Shown here piece by piece: positions 8,133 to 17,443 of a DNA stretch of 64,000 nucleotides. The notes under the pieces are model-generated. The model saw nothing but the letters and a program-made list of their open reading frames with translations, had not been told where the DNA came from and ran no database searches. The DNA is from Halalkaliarchaeum desulfuricum (GTDB lineage: Archaea; Halobacteriota; Halobacteria; Halobacteriales; Haloferacaceae), in contig NZ_CP025066.1 of NCBI RefSeq assembly GCF_002952775.1, forward strand, positions 2,852,001-2,916,000, in the 5' to 3' direction. A program made the translations under genes and the position numbers. Positions within the stretch are counted from its first letter, which is position 1. Each line of letters begins with the position of its first letter.

Positions 8133-8804
8133 ATGACCGATCACGGAACTCCCGCCGGCGACGAGCGATCCGAGAGCCTGGTCGACTGGTATCGCGACAT
8201 CCGTCTCCGGCTCTCGAGAGGTGTCGACCGATCGGCGATCGCCGGCGTCGGTCGTCGCGCGGCGGGCGCGGGCGAACGACTCGCCGACGTCGTCAAGGGG
8301 TCGTGGCTCTACCGCTGGCTCACCGCAGAACCCGAGCCGGACGTCATCGTGATCGACCTCCGGGAGACGTACACAGTCGGGCCGTTCATCCGCGTACTCG
8401 ATTACCTCCTGGAACGCGCCGCAACGTCGGCCGAGGGATCTCGAGTCGTCTCCGGCGTGACGGCTGGCGTCGATCGCACCACTGCAGCCCCACTCCGCAT
8501 CGGCGGCGCGGTCCTCGCGATCGCCGCGGCAGGTGGGCTGATCGCGAGCCTGCTATCGGGGGACATCTCGATGGCGGTCGGAGTCGGCTTCGTGGGACTG
8601 CTGCTCGTCGGCGCGCTGGCGACACGGGACGAACGGTCCTGGAAGGAACTGCGAGAGACGCGTCCCGTGCGACTGCTGGCTGCTGCGTTCGAACCGCCAG
8701 AGCCGCCTGGTTCCACGGAGCCGACCGAATCTACGGAGCCGACCGAATCTACGGAGCAGCTCGAAACAGCAGACCCGGGCCACGACAGTGAACGCACCGG
8801 GTGA
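8133..8804 (+). CDS. Haloarchaeal membrane protein of unknown function
   Basis: A 223-residue protein. The ATG at 8133 is preferred over one nine codons upstream because the extension is a basic run (SRRRRNPR) not seen elsewhere in the protein. A cytoplasmic N-terminal part contains the conserved-looking VIVIDLRETYTVGPFI. Two transmembrane helices follow at about 120-165 (LRIGGAVLAIAAAGGLIASLL, then MAVGVGFVGLLLVGAL), then a TEPTES repeat tail. Its stop overlaps the GTG start of the metallo-hydrolase gene. Function unknown. Confidence 0.7.
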   Translation: MTDHGTPAGDERSESLVDWYRDIRLRLSRGVDRSAIAGVGRRAAGAGERLADVVKGSWLYRWLTAEPEPDVIVIDLRETYTVGPFIRVLDYLLERAATSAEGSRVVSGVTAGVDRTTAAPLRIGGAVLAIAAAGGLIASLLSGDISMAVGVGFVGLLLVGALATRDERSWKELRETRPVRLLAAAFEPPEPPGSTEPTESTEPTESTEQLETADPGHDSERTG

Positions 8805-9568
8805 TCGACGTGCGGGTGACGATTCTTGGGACCGGCGCCGCGCTCGCGACGGGCGACCGCGTCCAGACGGGTCTGCTCGTGGATGTTAGCGGCTCGACGC
8901 TACTCGTCGACTGCGGGAGCGGCGTCCTCCACCGTCTCGCGGGTGTCGGTCGTGATCCAACCGAAATCGACGCCGTCCTGCTTTCCCACACACACCTCGA
9001 TCACGTCTCGGACCTCCCGGGACTCGTGAAAGCGCGCTGGATGATCGATCAGTCACCGACCCAAATTATCGGCCCCCCGGGCACCCCCGACGACGTCGGT
9101 CCGCTGTTCGAGATCGACGGTCAGTCCGACCGAGTCGAGGTCAGTTCCTTCGAGACCGGCGCAAAACCGGGAGATCGGATCGAAATCGACGTTCCGGGAA
9201 CGACTTGTGAAAGCGTTTCCGCGACGCCGACGGTTCATTCCAGACAGGGTGTGGGCTATCGATTCGGTACCCGGTTCGGCTTTGCCGGCGACACGGAAGC
9301 GAGCGCGACACTGCTCGCGTTCTTCGACGGGGTCGACGTGCTCGTCCACGACTGCGCGTTCCCCTCTGGTGGGGAGCCGGACAACCATCCGACGCCGGAG
9401 GCGCTCGCCGAGGCTCTCGAGAGCGCTGATCCCGACATCGATCGGCTGTATCTAACCCACCTGTATCCGGACGCCGCGTGCCGCGCGGACGAAGCGCGGG
9501 AAATCGTCGCCGAGGCGACCGACGCAGCGGTCCACGTCGCCGACGATACGGACGACGTCGTGGAATGA
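8801..9568 (+). CDS. MBL-fold metallo-hydrolase (RNase Z/arylsulfatase-like)
   Basis: A 255-residue metallo-beta-lactamase fold enzyme. Zinc-binding SHTHLDH (H63, H65, D67, H68), GFAGDTE, and a later LTHLYPDA segment fit the RNase Z/ElaC-like branch. It starts with GTG at 8801 overlapping the upstream stop (GTGA), so it is coupled to the membrane protein gene. It lacks clear tRNase Z-specific features in the part I can read, so the substrate is left open. Confidence 0.85.
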   Translation: MIDVRVTILGTGAALATGDRVQTGLLVDVSGSTLLVDCGSGVLHRLAGVGRDPTEIDAVLLSHTHLDHVSDLPGLVKARWMIDQSPTQIIGPPGTPDDVGPLFEIDGQSDRVEVSSFETGAKPGDRIEIDVPGTTCESVSATPTVHSRQGVGYRFGTRFGFAGDTEASATLLAFFDGVDVLVHDCAFPSGGEPDNHPTPEALAEALESADPDIDRLYLTHLYPDAACRADEAREIVAEATDAAVHVADDTDDVVE

Positions 9569-9623
9569 GGGCGATCACAGATATTGTTGTACGCTGCTGT
9601 CGAGCAGCGGGAGTATCCTTCGA

Positions 9624-10376
9624 CTATCGATCGCGGATCCGTTCGGATGCCCGGTCGAGATCCGCCGGGCGGTTGACGTTCAGTCGCCATCCGCCCAGCG
9701 ACGCGAGGTCGATTGCCTCCACCCGTGCGCCGGCCGCACAGAGGACGTCGACGGCGTCGGAGAGTTCGTACTCGCCGCGATCGCTCGGCCGGAGCAGCGA
9801 CAGCGCCGAAAAGATCTCGGTGGGGAGTACATAACAGCCCGCGCTGGCGAGCGTCGACGGGGGATTCTCCGGCTTCTCGACGACGCCGCAGACGCGGACT
9901 GCTCCGTCGCCGCCGGGTGAATCGACCGGTTCGAACACCCCTGTCTCCGTCGCGTCTTCGAGCGACAGTCGTTCCGCGAGCGCTGTCACTGCGGCGTCGC
10001 TTTCGGCGTGTCGATCGAGCAGTTCGCCGAAGTCGAACGCCGAATCGAACACGTTGTCCCCGTTTACGAGCAAGAATTCCCCGTCCACGAACGGTTCCGA
10101 AAGCGACACTGCGTGACCGAGCCCGAGCCTGTCGCGCTGGTGGACGTACTGAAGGTCGAGCTCCCGATAGGAGTCGCCGTACCGGGCGACGACATCGCTG
10201 GCCCGGTAGCCGACCACGACGACCGCCTCCTCGATCCCGGCGGCGAGCAACTGGTCGAAAATGCGGGTCAAGAGCGGCGTCCCGTCGACCGCGAGCAATC
10301 CCTTCGGGCGCTCGCGAGTGAGCGGACGGAGCCGGGTCCCCTCCCCTGCCGCGGGGACGACAGCCTGTCGGATCAT
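9624..10376 (-). CDS. Sugar-phosphate nucleotidyltransferase
   Basis: A 250-residue enzyme of the nucleotidyltransferase family (glucose-1-phosphate thymidylyl/uridylyltransferase-like), which makes NDP-sugars for surface glycans. Signature seen at the N-terminus: VPAAGEGTRLRPLTRERPKGLL. Also seen: the active-site stretch LLVNGDNVFD and the VVEKPENPP loop. The ATG at 10376 is chosen because the signature begins four residues later; the open frame upstream is low quality. It lacks a C-terminal left-handed beta helix, so it is the short form without an acetyltransferase domain. Confidence 0.88.
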   Translation of the reverse strand: MIRQAVVPAAGEGTRLRPLTRERPKGLLAVDGTPLLTRIFDQLLAAGIEEAVVVVGYRASDVVARYGDSYRELDLQYVHQRDRLGLGHAVSLSEPFVDGEFLLVNGDNVFDSAFDFGELLDRHAESDAAVTALAERLSLEDATETGVFEPVDSPGGDGAVRVCGVVEKPENPPSTLASAGCYVLPTEIFSALSLLRPSDRGEYELSDAVDVLCAAGARVEAIDLASLGGWRLNVNRPADLDRASERIRDR

Positions 10377-10455
10377 CGATCGATCCAACAACCGCGACGG
10401 TGTTGTCCCTTTCGCTCGCCGGGCAAACGACCGGATCGTCCTGACCAGCCTCCGG

Positions 10456-10908
10456 CTACTGGACCGGTGGTTGAAGCTCTCCGAGTTTCCGGATCCGGTA
10501 AAAGCGCACGTACCGGGCGACCCCACGCCACAGACCGACTGCGACGGCCGCACCCACGGCGTTTACGACCATGTCGCGGGTGCTGTAGGTCCGCTCTGGA
10601 ACGGTCGCCTGAACGAGTTCGACGCCGGCCCCGTAGCCGACTGCGACCAGGAACACGACCGACAGGATCTGCCAGTCCGGTCGGGGAGAGTCGTGGAGCG
10701 CGTACGCGAGCACCAGCGCGAGCCCGCCATACGCCAGGAGATGCATCCACTTGCTGAACGGGAGGACCCCAAACGGCCCGGTTCTGAAGGCGTCGCCGCC
10801 CGGCATCGGGATGATGGAGTAGTAGAGAATCGTCCCCATTACCGCAGCCACGAGCGCCAGCCGAACCCAGCGCGGGAAAAGCGGGAGTCGGTACCGGCGG
10901 GATCGCAT
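10456..10908 (-). CDS. VanZ-like family membrane protein
   Basis: A 150-residue protein with about four transmembrane segments. VanZ-like features: YSIIPMPGG, then FSKWMHLLAYGGLAL, and the C-terminal YSTRDMVVNAVGAAVAVGL (RDMxxNxxG motif). The start at 10908 (MRSRRYRLP) gives the usual length; the frame is open further upstream but is shadow sequence of the divergent hydrolase. The role in archaea is unknown. It lies 79 bases upstream of the nucleotidyltransferase on the same strand, so the two could be co-transcribed. Confidence 0.85.
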   Translation of the reverse strand: MRSRRYRLPLFPRWVRLALVAAVMGTILYYSIIPMPGGDAFRTGPFGVLPFSKWMHLLAYGGLALVLAYALHDSPRPDWQILSVVFLVAVGYGAGVELVQATVPERTYSTRDMVVNAVGAAVAVGLWRGVARYVRFYRIRKLGELQPPVQ

Positions 10909-11013
10909 ACTCGCAGGTGGTTCGGCCCGCCACTTAAACCACCGATCTCGGTGACGGGCGCGCCGAACATCGTTCCCCCAAACGGTAAGCGATCGCCCCG
11001 CGAACCGGTTCTC

Positions 11014-11769
11014 GTGACGTGGACGCGCCGGAGCATTGCGATCGCGCTCGTCGGGGGAGTGATCGTTCTCGCGGTCGCCGCCGGAGGGCTGTACCTCGAA
11101 CTCGGCCAGGGTCCCGACCCGGCGGCGCTGTCGGCGGTCGAGGACGATCCGGACGTGACCGTCACTCACACCGTCGGCGGCCACCTGGTTCACTCCGGAC
11201 CCGTTTCGTCCGACACGACGGGGATCGTGCTGTATCCGGGGGGACTGGTCGATCCGGAGAGTTACGTCCCGACCGCCGCAGCGATCGCCGCCGGGCACGA
11301 CGTCGCCGTCGTCATTCCGAAGATGCCGTACAACCTGGCGATACTCGACGTCGACCGCGCAGGGTCGGCCCGCGACGCAGCCCCGGAGATCCGAGACTGG
11401 TACGTCGCCGGCCACTCGCTGGGCGGCGTGGCCGCCTGTCGGTACGCCGTCGCAAACCCGGAGGTGGTCGAGGGGATCGTGCTGTTCGCCTCCTACTGCG
11501 ATCGCGACCTCTCCGACACTGATATCCGGGCGCTGTCGGTTTTGGGTACCGAAGACGAGGTACTCGATCGGGACGCCGAACACCGAAACCGGGAGCTGCT
11601 TCCAGCGAGTGCACGGATCGTCGAAATCGAGGGGATGAACCACGCACAGTTCGGTGCCTACGGGTCACAGCGTGGTGACGGCACCGCAACCATCGAAAAC
11701 GAGGCGGCGAGAGCACAGCTCGCAGCCGAAGTGGTCGCCTGGCTGGAAGATCGAAAAACCGACGATTGA
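11014..11769 (+). CDS. Membrane-anchored alpha/beta hydrolase
   Basis: A 251-residue alpha/beta hydrolase with an N-terminal signal anchor (IAIALVGGVIVLAVAAGGLYL, residues 8-28), so the catalytic part should be outside the cell. Likely triad: nucleophile S135 in GHSLGG, D181 in GTEDEVL, H210 in MNHAQFG. The start is GTG at 11014, placed so that the signal anchor begins right after the initiator. It is divergent from the VanZ gene. Substrate unknown (esterase, lipase or peptidase-like). Confidence 0.82.
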   Translation: MTWTRRSIAIALVGGVIVLAVAAGGLYLELGQGPDPAALSAVEDDPDVTVTHTVGGHLVHSGPVSSDTTGIVLYPGGLVDPESYVPTAAAIAAGHDVAVVIPKMPYNLAILDVDRAGSARDAAPEIRDWYVAGHSLGGVAACRYAVANPEVVEGIVLFASYCDRDLSDTDIRALSVLGTEDEVLDRDAEHRNRELLPASARIVEIEGMNHAQFGAYGSQRGDGTATIENEAARAQLAAEVVAWLEDRKTDD

Positions 11770-11803
11770 AGCCCTTCAACAGTCGGAGAGACCGATCCCC
11801 ATA

Positions 11804-12352
11804 TCAGGGGAGCTCGTCCGTTTCGATGGCGAACTCCTCGCGGGGCTGGCCGGTGCAGGTGAGGACGTACCCCTCCTCGATCTCGTCGTCGTCGAGGTAG
11901 TCGTTGCTCGTCATTTCGACGAGTTCGTGGCCGTCGCCGTCGACCTTCGCGGTACACTGGCCACAGACGCCGACTTCACACTGGTAGGGAAGATCCCAGC
12001 CCTGGTCGAGCCCGGCGTACAGCAGTTCCTCGTCTTCCGCCACCGGAATCGTCTCGCCCTCATTCAGGAACTCGATGTCGTACCCAGTACCGTCGTCCTC
12101 GCCAGTATCGGCATCGTCGTCATCCTGGTCTGCGCCGTCGCCCGGCTCCTCCGTCTCCTGAAGGTATTCAGGTTCCTCGAACAGGCCGATACAGCCGGCC
12201 GTCCCGGCAGCTGCGGCACCGGAGATGGCGGCCAGCAGTTTCCGGCGCTGTGTTTTACAGCCGCTGCGACCGTCACAGCCGGCACCGTTTCCACCGTCAC
12301 ACTCGCTCGCTTCCGGTACGTGGGGCGTTTCCCCCGGGGAACTCTCGTCCAT
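11804..12352 (-). CDS. Tat-exported lipoprotein-type [2Fe-2S] ferredoxin
   Basis: A 182-residue protein with a C-terminal plant-type ferredoxin domain (residues ~90-182). Cluster ligands are C125, C130 and C133 (CEVGVCGQC) plus C166. The N-terminus has QRRKLLAAISGAAAAGTAGC, a twin-arginine signal with lipobox cysteine C54, so the ferredoxin should be outside the membrane. Before the signal are three extra cysteines (C18, C26, C32). An acidic linker rich in D/E follows the lipobox. The ATG at 12352 is chosen because it gives a normal Tat n-region. It is divergent from the HerA-like ATPase gene. Confidence 0.82.
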   Translation of the reverse strand: MDESSPGETPHVPEASECDGGNGAGCDGRSGCKTQRRKLLAAISGAAAAGTAGCIGLFEEPEYLQETEEPGDGADQDDDDADTGEDDGTGYDIEFLNEGETIPVAEDEELLYAGLDQGWDLPYQCEVGVCGQCTAKVDGDGHELVEMTSNDYLDDDEIEEGYVLTCTGQPREEFAIETDELP

Positions 12353-12526
12353 TATGTTCGTGACTTGGCTTCTGTTTATTTCGGGGTTCGGTTGAATATG
12401 ACAGTGGTTTAAATACCTCCGTCGGGTCGTCGGTCCGACGCACGGACTCACCGCGCACCGGTATCGCGTGTGGACGTGCGTCCTCGGAACCGACATTATA
12501 AGTCGACGGCTCCCGGCCCCAGTACC

Positions 12527-14416
12527 ATGGGTCTGGAGGACTTCAGCGACTTCTCGGCGGACGACGAGGACGGTTCCGACGGGGACAACTCCGGCAGGAA
12601 TTCCTCCGACGGGTCGGAGGGTACGTCGGAGACTCTCGAGGAGGAACCGGAGTCGACCGCGAGCAGCTTCCAGCGGTACGCAATGGAGCCGGTCGGCGAC
12701 GACGCCGGGCTGGGGACGATATCCGTCTCCCAGGGCCTCCGTGTCGCGGAAGACGGCGACGAGACGACGCTCCGTGCGTTCATCACGACCGGGAACCGGG
12801 AGTCCGTCCGGATCGGAACGTACCTCCTCGTGCCGTATCCGGACGACGAACGGCTGTTCTGTCGGATCACGGCCCTGGAGTACGCCCAGGAGTTCCAGTC
12901 GGACGACGCGACCGAGATCCACGCCAGACGACAGATGCGACGCGACGAGTTCGAGGAGCGCGATTACAAGTTCACGGCGACGCTGGAACCGGTCGCCGTG
13001 CTCTTCGAGGACGAAAGCGACAGTTCGAAAGGGGCGGACGGATCGAGCGACGAGGGGCCGGAACTGAAGCGGCGGATGACCGATCGAGTGCCGAAACCCG
13101 GGGCAGTCGTCCGGGAAGCCACCGACGCGACAGACATCAAGACCGGTCTCAACATCCCCGAGGAGGGCGTCTTTTTGGGTCATCTCTCCGTCGGCGGCGA
13201 GAAGATCCGGACCGCCGCGGAGCCACCGACAGTCGATTATCGGATCGCCGACGACTACGCCGACGGGGATCCGCTGGTGTTTCGCCACACGCTCGTCGCC
13301 GGCGGCACCGGCTCCGGGAAGACGCACGCCTCGAAGAACGTCCTTCGGCAGTATCTCGCCGAGGACAGGCGATACCCGATGGACGACGGTCGACGGGTGG
13401 CTCCGGCGCTGGTGCAGTTCGACCCGCAAGACGAGTACGCCCAGATGCACGACGACAACCCCGAGATGGACGACGCGTTCCGGCGGCGGCTCGACAGGGA
13501 GGGAGTCGATTACGGCGGATACGACGACACGGTCGCGTTGATCCCGACCGAGGCGGGCGTCGAGTACGGCGGCGGCACTCACCGCGCCGAACAGCTCCGG
13601 TTTACGATCCCGTTTTCGATCGTCGACGAGTACGACATGCCGTGGCTGGTCGCGGGCGCGTCGCTCAACGACAACCAGTACGGGGCACTCACGCACCTGC
13701 TCTCGCGGTTCTTCCGACAGACAGGTGGCGCGGGAACCTATCGGGAGTTCTGTACCTTCCTGGACGACCCCGCGCTGAAGGAGGAACTCGACGAAACTGG
13801 ACGGGTTCACGAGGCGACCTTCGACGCCGTGAAGCGTCGCGTTCACGGAGTGCCCTCGGGCGTGTTCGACGGCGACGCGGCGCCGATAACCGACCTCGAT
13901 CACGAACTCGTCCGTCCCGGAGGGCTGTCGGTCGTGCCGACGTATCACCTCTCCTCGAGCCGGGCGAAAGAGCTCGTCGTGCTCGCGGTCTCGACGATGC
14001 TCGTGGACGACAAGCTCTCGAACAGCCCGAACAGCGAGCGCATCAAGCGGACGCCGATGATCCTCGGGATGGACGAGGCCCACAACTTCCTTTCGGAGGC
14101 CGACAACGTCCAGGCCCGGAAGGTTGTCCAGAAGTTCACCGAGGCGGCAAAGCAGGGCCGAAAGGAGCGGCTCGGCCTGTTTCTCATCACCCAGGACCCC
14201 CAGGACGTCGCCGAACCGGTGTTCAAGCAGGTGAACACGAAGGTCGTGCTCAACCTCGGCGACGAGGACGCCATCCAGAGCGTGAACATTCCGGCGAACC
14301 TCCAGCAGAAGGTGCCGTACATGGAGAAAGGCCAGATGGTCGTGTACTCGCCGGACAACTCTGACCCCGTCGAACTCATCGGGCTTTCGACGTGTCTGAC
14401 CCGCCACGGGGATTGA
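12527..14416 (+). CDS. HerA-like/DUF87 ATP-binding protein
   Basis: A 629-residue hexameric-type ATPase of the HerA/VirB4-like superfamily. Seen: a HerA-type beta-barrel-like N-terminal part, Walker A GGTGSGKTHASK near residue 260, Walker B LGMDEAHNF near residue 512, and LFLITQDPQDVAE as the sensor/arginine-containing region. An acidic low-complexity N-terminus precedes the fold. The ATG at 12527 is favoured over an earlier in-frame ATG because it begins the acidic N-terminus after basic shadow sequence. The nurA/mre11/rad50 partners of classical HerA are not next to it, so its repair role is inferred only. Confidence 0.85.
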   Translation: MGLEDFSDFSADDEDGSDGDNSGRNSSDGSEGTSETLEEEPESTASSFQRYAMEPVGDDAGLGTISVSQGLRVAEDGDETTLRAFITTGNRESVRIGTYLLVPYPDDERLFCRITALEYAQEFQSDDATEIHARRQMRRDEFEERDYKFTATLEPVAVLFEDESDSSKGADGSSDEGPELKRRMTDRVPKPGAVVREATDATDIKTGLNIPEEGVFLGHLSVGGEKIRTAAEPPTVDYRIADDYADGDPLVFRHTLVAGGTGSGKTHASKNVLRQYLAEDRRYPMDDGRRVAPALVQFDPQDEYAQMHDDNPEMDDAFRRRLDREGVDYGGYDDTVALIPTEAGVEYGGGTHRAEQLRFTIPFSIVDEYDMPWLVAGASLNDNQYGALTHLLSRFFRQTGGAGTYREFCTFLDDPALKEELDETGRVHEATFDAVKRRVHGVPSGVFDGDAAPITDLDHELVRPGGLSVVPTYHLSSSRAKELVVLAVSTMLVDDKLSNSPNSERIKRTPMILGMDEAHNFLSEADNVQARKVVQKFTEAAKQGRKERLGLFLITQDPQDVAEPVFKQVNTKVVLNLGDEDAIQSVNIPANLQQKVPYMEKGQMVVYSPDNSDPVELIGLSTCLTRHGD

Positions 14417-14506
14417 TCCGTCGTCGGGATGCGCGTGCGGCGATTTTCTCGCCACTTATTTTAAAATCCCCACCCGTTTTTGTAGCCGGACGGCGAACTG
14501 CCACAC

Positions 14507-14935
14507 ATGGTAGAACACGTGGTGATCGGGGTCGACGAGTCCGCGAAATCGAGAGCTGCAGTCCAGTTCGTCGTCGACGAGTGGGACGAGCTGAAAGTGA
14601 CTCTCGTTCACGTGCTCAATCCCGGCGAGGCGGCAAGCGGCGGGAGCGTCGGTGGGTTCCCGTCGGGCGCCGAAGACTGGTACGAGGACGCAAACGAACG
14701 TGGACACCGGTATCTCTCGGACGCTGCTGAGACGATTCCCGACGGGTTCGAGGTGGACACCCGGGTCGAACTCGGCTCGCCGGCCGAACGGATCGTCGCC
14801 GTCGCCGAAGAGGAGGGCGCCGATCACATAGTCCTCGGGAGCCACGGTCGAAGCGGGGTTTCGCGGTTGCTGCTCGGGAGCGTCGCCGAACGGGTCGTTC
14901 GAACCTCGCCGGTTCCGGTGACGGTGATCAGGTAA
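14507..14935 (+). CDS. Universal stress protein (UspA family) 1
   Basis: A 142-residue single-domain UspA protein. ATP-binding motif G-2x-G-9x-G(S): GSHGRSGVSRLLLGSVAERV at the C-terminus, and HVVIGVDESAKS at the N-terminus. It is preceded by an AT-rich stretch (TTATTTTAAAAT, about 14456-14467) that may be its promoter. It is one of four such genes in the window. It probably responds to stress; the partner is unknown. Confidence 0.92.
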   Translation: MVEHVVIGVDESAKSRAAVQFVVDEWDELKVTLVHVLNPGEAASGGSVGGFPSGAEDWYEDANERGHRYLSDAAETIPDGFEVDTRVELGSPAERIVAVAEEEGADHIVLGSHGRSGVSRLLLGSVAERVVRTSPVPVTVIR

Positions 14936-14953
14936 CTCCAACCGGACGCCAGC

Positions 14954-16075
14954 CTACTCTTCTTCGCGTGTTGCTTCCGTTTTCGGGCGGCTCGATCGCC
15001 GATCTCGGTGATCTGTATCGTGATCTCCGTGACCCTCCCTGTAGCTGAGCTCACGCTGTGGGTACGGGATGTCGATCCCCTCCTCGGAAAAGCGGTCGCT
15101 GATCGCGGCGATCAGTTCGCCGCGAGCCCTGGCCATCTCCCGGGGTGTGGGTTCCTCGACCCAGAGTCGAACGACGAACACCACTGCCGAGTCGTCGAAC
15201 CGATCGATCACGACCTCCGGGGACGAGCCCGGAAACTCCTCGACGTCGACGAGGTCGCGTGCGACCGACAGCGCGACCTCCCGTGCGTGCTCGATGTCAA
15301 CGCCGTAGTCAATCCCGACCTCGACTTCCGTCCGGAGCCGACCGTTCCGGGATCGGTTGGCGAGGATCTCGTTGCCGATGACGTCGTTCGGGACGACGAC
15401 GTATTCCCCGTCGAACGCCTGGATTCGCGTACTCATCATCGTGATGTCGGTGACGATCCCCTCGTCGCCGTCGACGGCGACCCAGTCGCCGATCTCGAAC
15501 GGGCGAGAGAACATGAGGACGAAGCCGGCGATCATCGATCCGAACGTCTTCCGCGCTGCCAGCCCGACCACGATCCCCAGGAACCCTGCGCCGACGAGTA
15601 GCCCGGCGATGTCGACGTTCCAGACGCCGAGTATCACGATGATCCCTCCGCCCCACAGTGTGAGCTGTGTCACGCGGAGGCTCACCTCGCGCTGGTGCCG
15701 GGTCAGCGCGTCGCTTTCGTCGGTAATATCATCGAGCAGTCGACCGGCGATCCCGGTGAACACCTGGACTGCGATCAGGACGATTATCGTGACGATCAGC
15801 TGGGGGGCGCGATCGTCGAGCCGGAGCACGCCGAACTGATCGAGAAGCGCCTCCGTCTGTCCCCAGATGTCCGCTAATGCAAGCGCCGTGAGGATCACGA
15901 GTCCGACGATCACCGCCGAACTCACCAGATCGACGCCAACAGGATGGAGTCGGCGGATGACCCGGCGACGTATGCTGCGAACCAGATACGCAAGGGCAAT
16001 CGCCACCATCGGCACTATCACGGTGGCGAGCAGCTTCAGTTCCCAGGACGGGAATAGTTCCTGTAGTCCGAACAT
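14954..16075 (-). CDS. MscS-family mechanosensitive ion channel
   Basis: A 373-residue small-conductance mechanosensitive channel, which releases solutes on hypo-osmotic shock. About four N-terminal membrane segments end in the pore helix (LLVGAGFLGIVVGLAARKTFG, residues ~175-195). The MscS beta domain follows (FEIGDWVAVDGDEGIVTDI... VVPNDVIGNEILANRS), then an alpha-beta C-terminus and a charged His/Arg-rich tail. The start at 16075 gives a normal N-terminal helix; the upstream open frame is shadow. It is convergent with UspA 1. Confidence 0.92.
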   Translation of the reverse strand: MFGLQELFPSWELKLLATVIVPMVAIALAYLVRSIRRRVIRRLHPVGVDLVSSAVIVGLVILTALALADIWGQTEALLDQFGVLRLDDRAPQLIVTIIVLIAVQVFTGIAGRLLDDITDESDALTRHQREVSLRVTQLTLWGGGIIVILGVWNVDIAGLLVGAGFLGIVVGLAARKTFGSMIAGFVLMFSRPFEIGDWVAVDGDEGIVTDITMMSTRIQAFDGEYVVVPNDVIGNEILANRSRNGRLRTEVEVGIDYGVDIEHAREVALSVARDLVDVEEFPGSSPEVVIDRFDDSAVVFVVRLWVEEPTPREMARARGELIAAISDRFSEEGIDIPYPQRELSYREGHGDHDTDHRDRRSSRPKTEATREEE

Positions 16076-16285
16076 TCGATCGTGAGTTCCTGTCTTCGAC
16101 GTCGTCTCTCGAAACCGCTGGCGGGGACTGTTCGCGTGGCGAAGGGAGTGGATTCGGGAGTACTCGGCCGTGAGTACACATGTATCCTCCGATATCGATG
16201 GACGAAAAGGCGGTGTCACCTGGCGTGAATCGACCCGGCGACTGAGAACAGTAGGTTTGAGTAGTTGCCTCGGGTTCTCCAGGGT

Positions 16286-17419
16286 ATGGAGACGCACGGA
16301 ACGACCGATCCCGACGATGGGGAAGTCGACTCCGGCGAACCGCTCCCCCGTCGGATCGCCGGACGGATCGCCGGGAGCGGGCGCGTTCCGACCTCGCTGC
16401 GGGCGGCGCTGGACCACTACGCCGACACGGGACGGCCCGCAATCGGGTCGATCCGAGCCCATCGCCGGGCCGAAGACCGGGTCGACGAAATCGTCGACGA
16501 GGCGTTCGGCGACGTCGAGCGAGCGATCGCGGCGGAGTTCGACCGGGGGGCCGAGGAGGTGACGTTCGACTACGGCACCAAACTCACGATGCCGGTCGAG
16601 TTGACGCTCGCACACGTATACGCCGATCGGGACGAACGCGGAGACGCCACCGTCGAAACCGCGGAGGCGGTCACGGAACTCGTGGTCGTGGCGCTGCTCG
16701 ACGGCGACGTTCGGGACGCCCTGAACGACGGCGAGTACGATGATTTCCGGGTCAACTTCCCGCTGGAGGGCGAGACGGATCGTCGCCGACTCGCGGAGGT
16801 GGTCCAGGCGACGCTCCAGGCCGACGTCGACGCCCGGTTCGATGCGTTCGACGACGAGGTAAAAGCCGCATATGATCGCGCAGTAGAACTGTCTGAGGCT
16901 CACCAGGACAGGGATCCCCACTTCCGACAGCTCTTCGTGGACGCCAAGGAGGGCGAGGCGGAAGCACTCGACTCGATTCGCGAGGAGTACAAGTTCGCGG
17001 AGTTCGACGATCCGCCAGCGCTACTCTCGGAACTCCCAGTCGATCTGCCCTACTTCAAAACGCAGTACGGCCGTGTCGGCGTCATCTACGACGGGATGAT
17101 CGACATGTACCGCGCCGCCGGAATCGACATCGACCCCGCCTTCGAACTGTCGATCGTGCTGTCGATCATCGGCGCACAGGTCTGGCTCGACGACGTCGAC
17201 GACTATCGACGGGATCTCGCCGACGATCAACTGACTCCCGTCACCGCGGAATATCTGCTCGCCGAGTCGGACGCACAAGCGTACGACCGGATCGTCTCGA
17301 TCACCGAGGCGTACCTCGACGCCGCGAAGCGCCGCGCCCTGGCGGCGGATTCGGACCTCGTCAGCATCGGCTCCCGGTACATCTACTACTCGGGTGACCC
17401 CGACGTTTTGCCGCGGTGA
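16286..17419 (+). CDS. Conserved haloarchaeal protein with an aspartate-rich C-terminal motif
   Basis: A 377-residue helical protein I do not recognise. Seen: a largely alpha-helical, acidic chain; a hydrophobic helix ELSIVLSIIGAQVW (about residues 290-305) followed directly by LDDVDDYRRDLADDQLTP, then YLDAAKRR and YIYYSGDPDVLPR. The helix-DDxxDD-basic arrangement recalls the second aspartate motif of class I isoprenoid synthases, but a first DDxxD motif is not evident. The ATG at 16286 is chosen because the upstream seven residues are not family-like. Function unknown. Confidence 0.7.
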   Translation: METHGTTDPDDGEVDSGEPLPRRIAGRIAGSGRVPTSLRAALDHYADTGRPAIGSIRAHRRAEDRVDEIVDEAFGDVERAIAAEFDRGAEEVTFDYGTKLTMPVELTLAHVYADRDERGDATVETAEAVTELVVVALLDGDVRDALNDGEYDDFRVNFPLEGETDRRRLAEVVQATLQADVDARFDAFDDEVKAAYDRAVELSEAHQDRDPHFRQLFVDAKEGEAEALDSIREEYKFAEFDDPPALLSELPVDLPYFKTQYGRVGVIYDGMIDMYRAAGIDIDPAFELSIVLSIIGAQVWLDDVDDYRRDLADDQLTPVTAEYLLAESDAQAYDRIVSITEAYLDAAKRRALAADSDLVSIGSRYIYYSGDPDVLPR

Positions 17420-17443
17420 GGGGCTCGTTTCCTCTGGGTCACG

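Noticed and set aside
12353-14455. Minus-strand frame continuous with the ferredoxin gene
   Set aside because: The upstream extension is antisense to the HerA-like ATPase, which has clear Walker motifs; the ferredoxin begins at 12352 with its Tat signal.
16160-16177. Inverted repeat GTACTC-GGCCGT-GAGTAC upstream of the 16286 gene
   Set aside because: A lone 6-6-6 dyad with no related copy and no clear link to a TATA box; too weak to list as an operator.
16076-16921. Minus-strand upstream extension of the MscS gene
   Set aside because: It is antisense to the 16286-17419 protein gene and not MscS-like; the channel starts at 16075.
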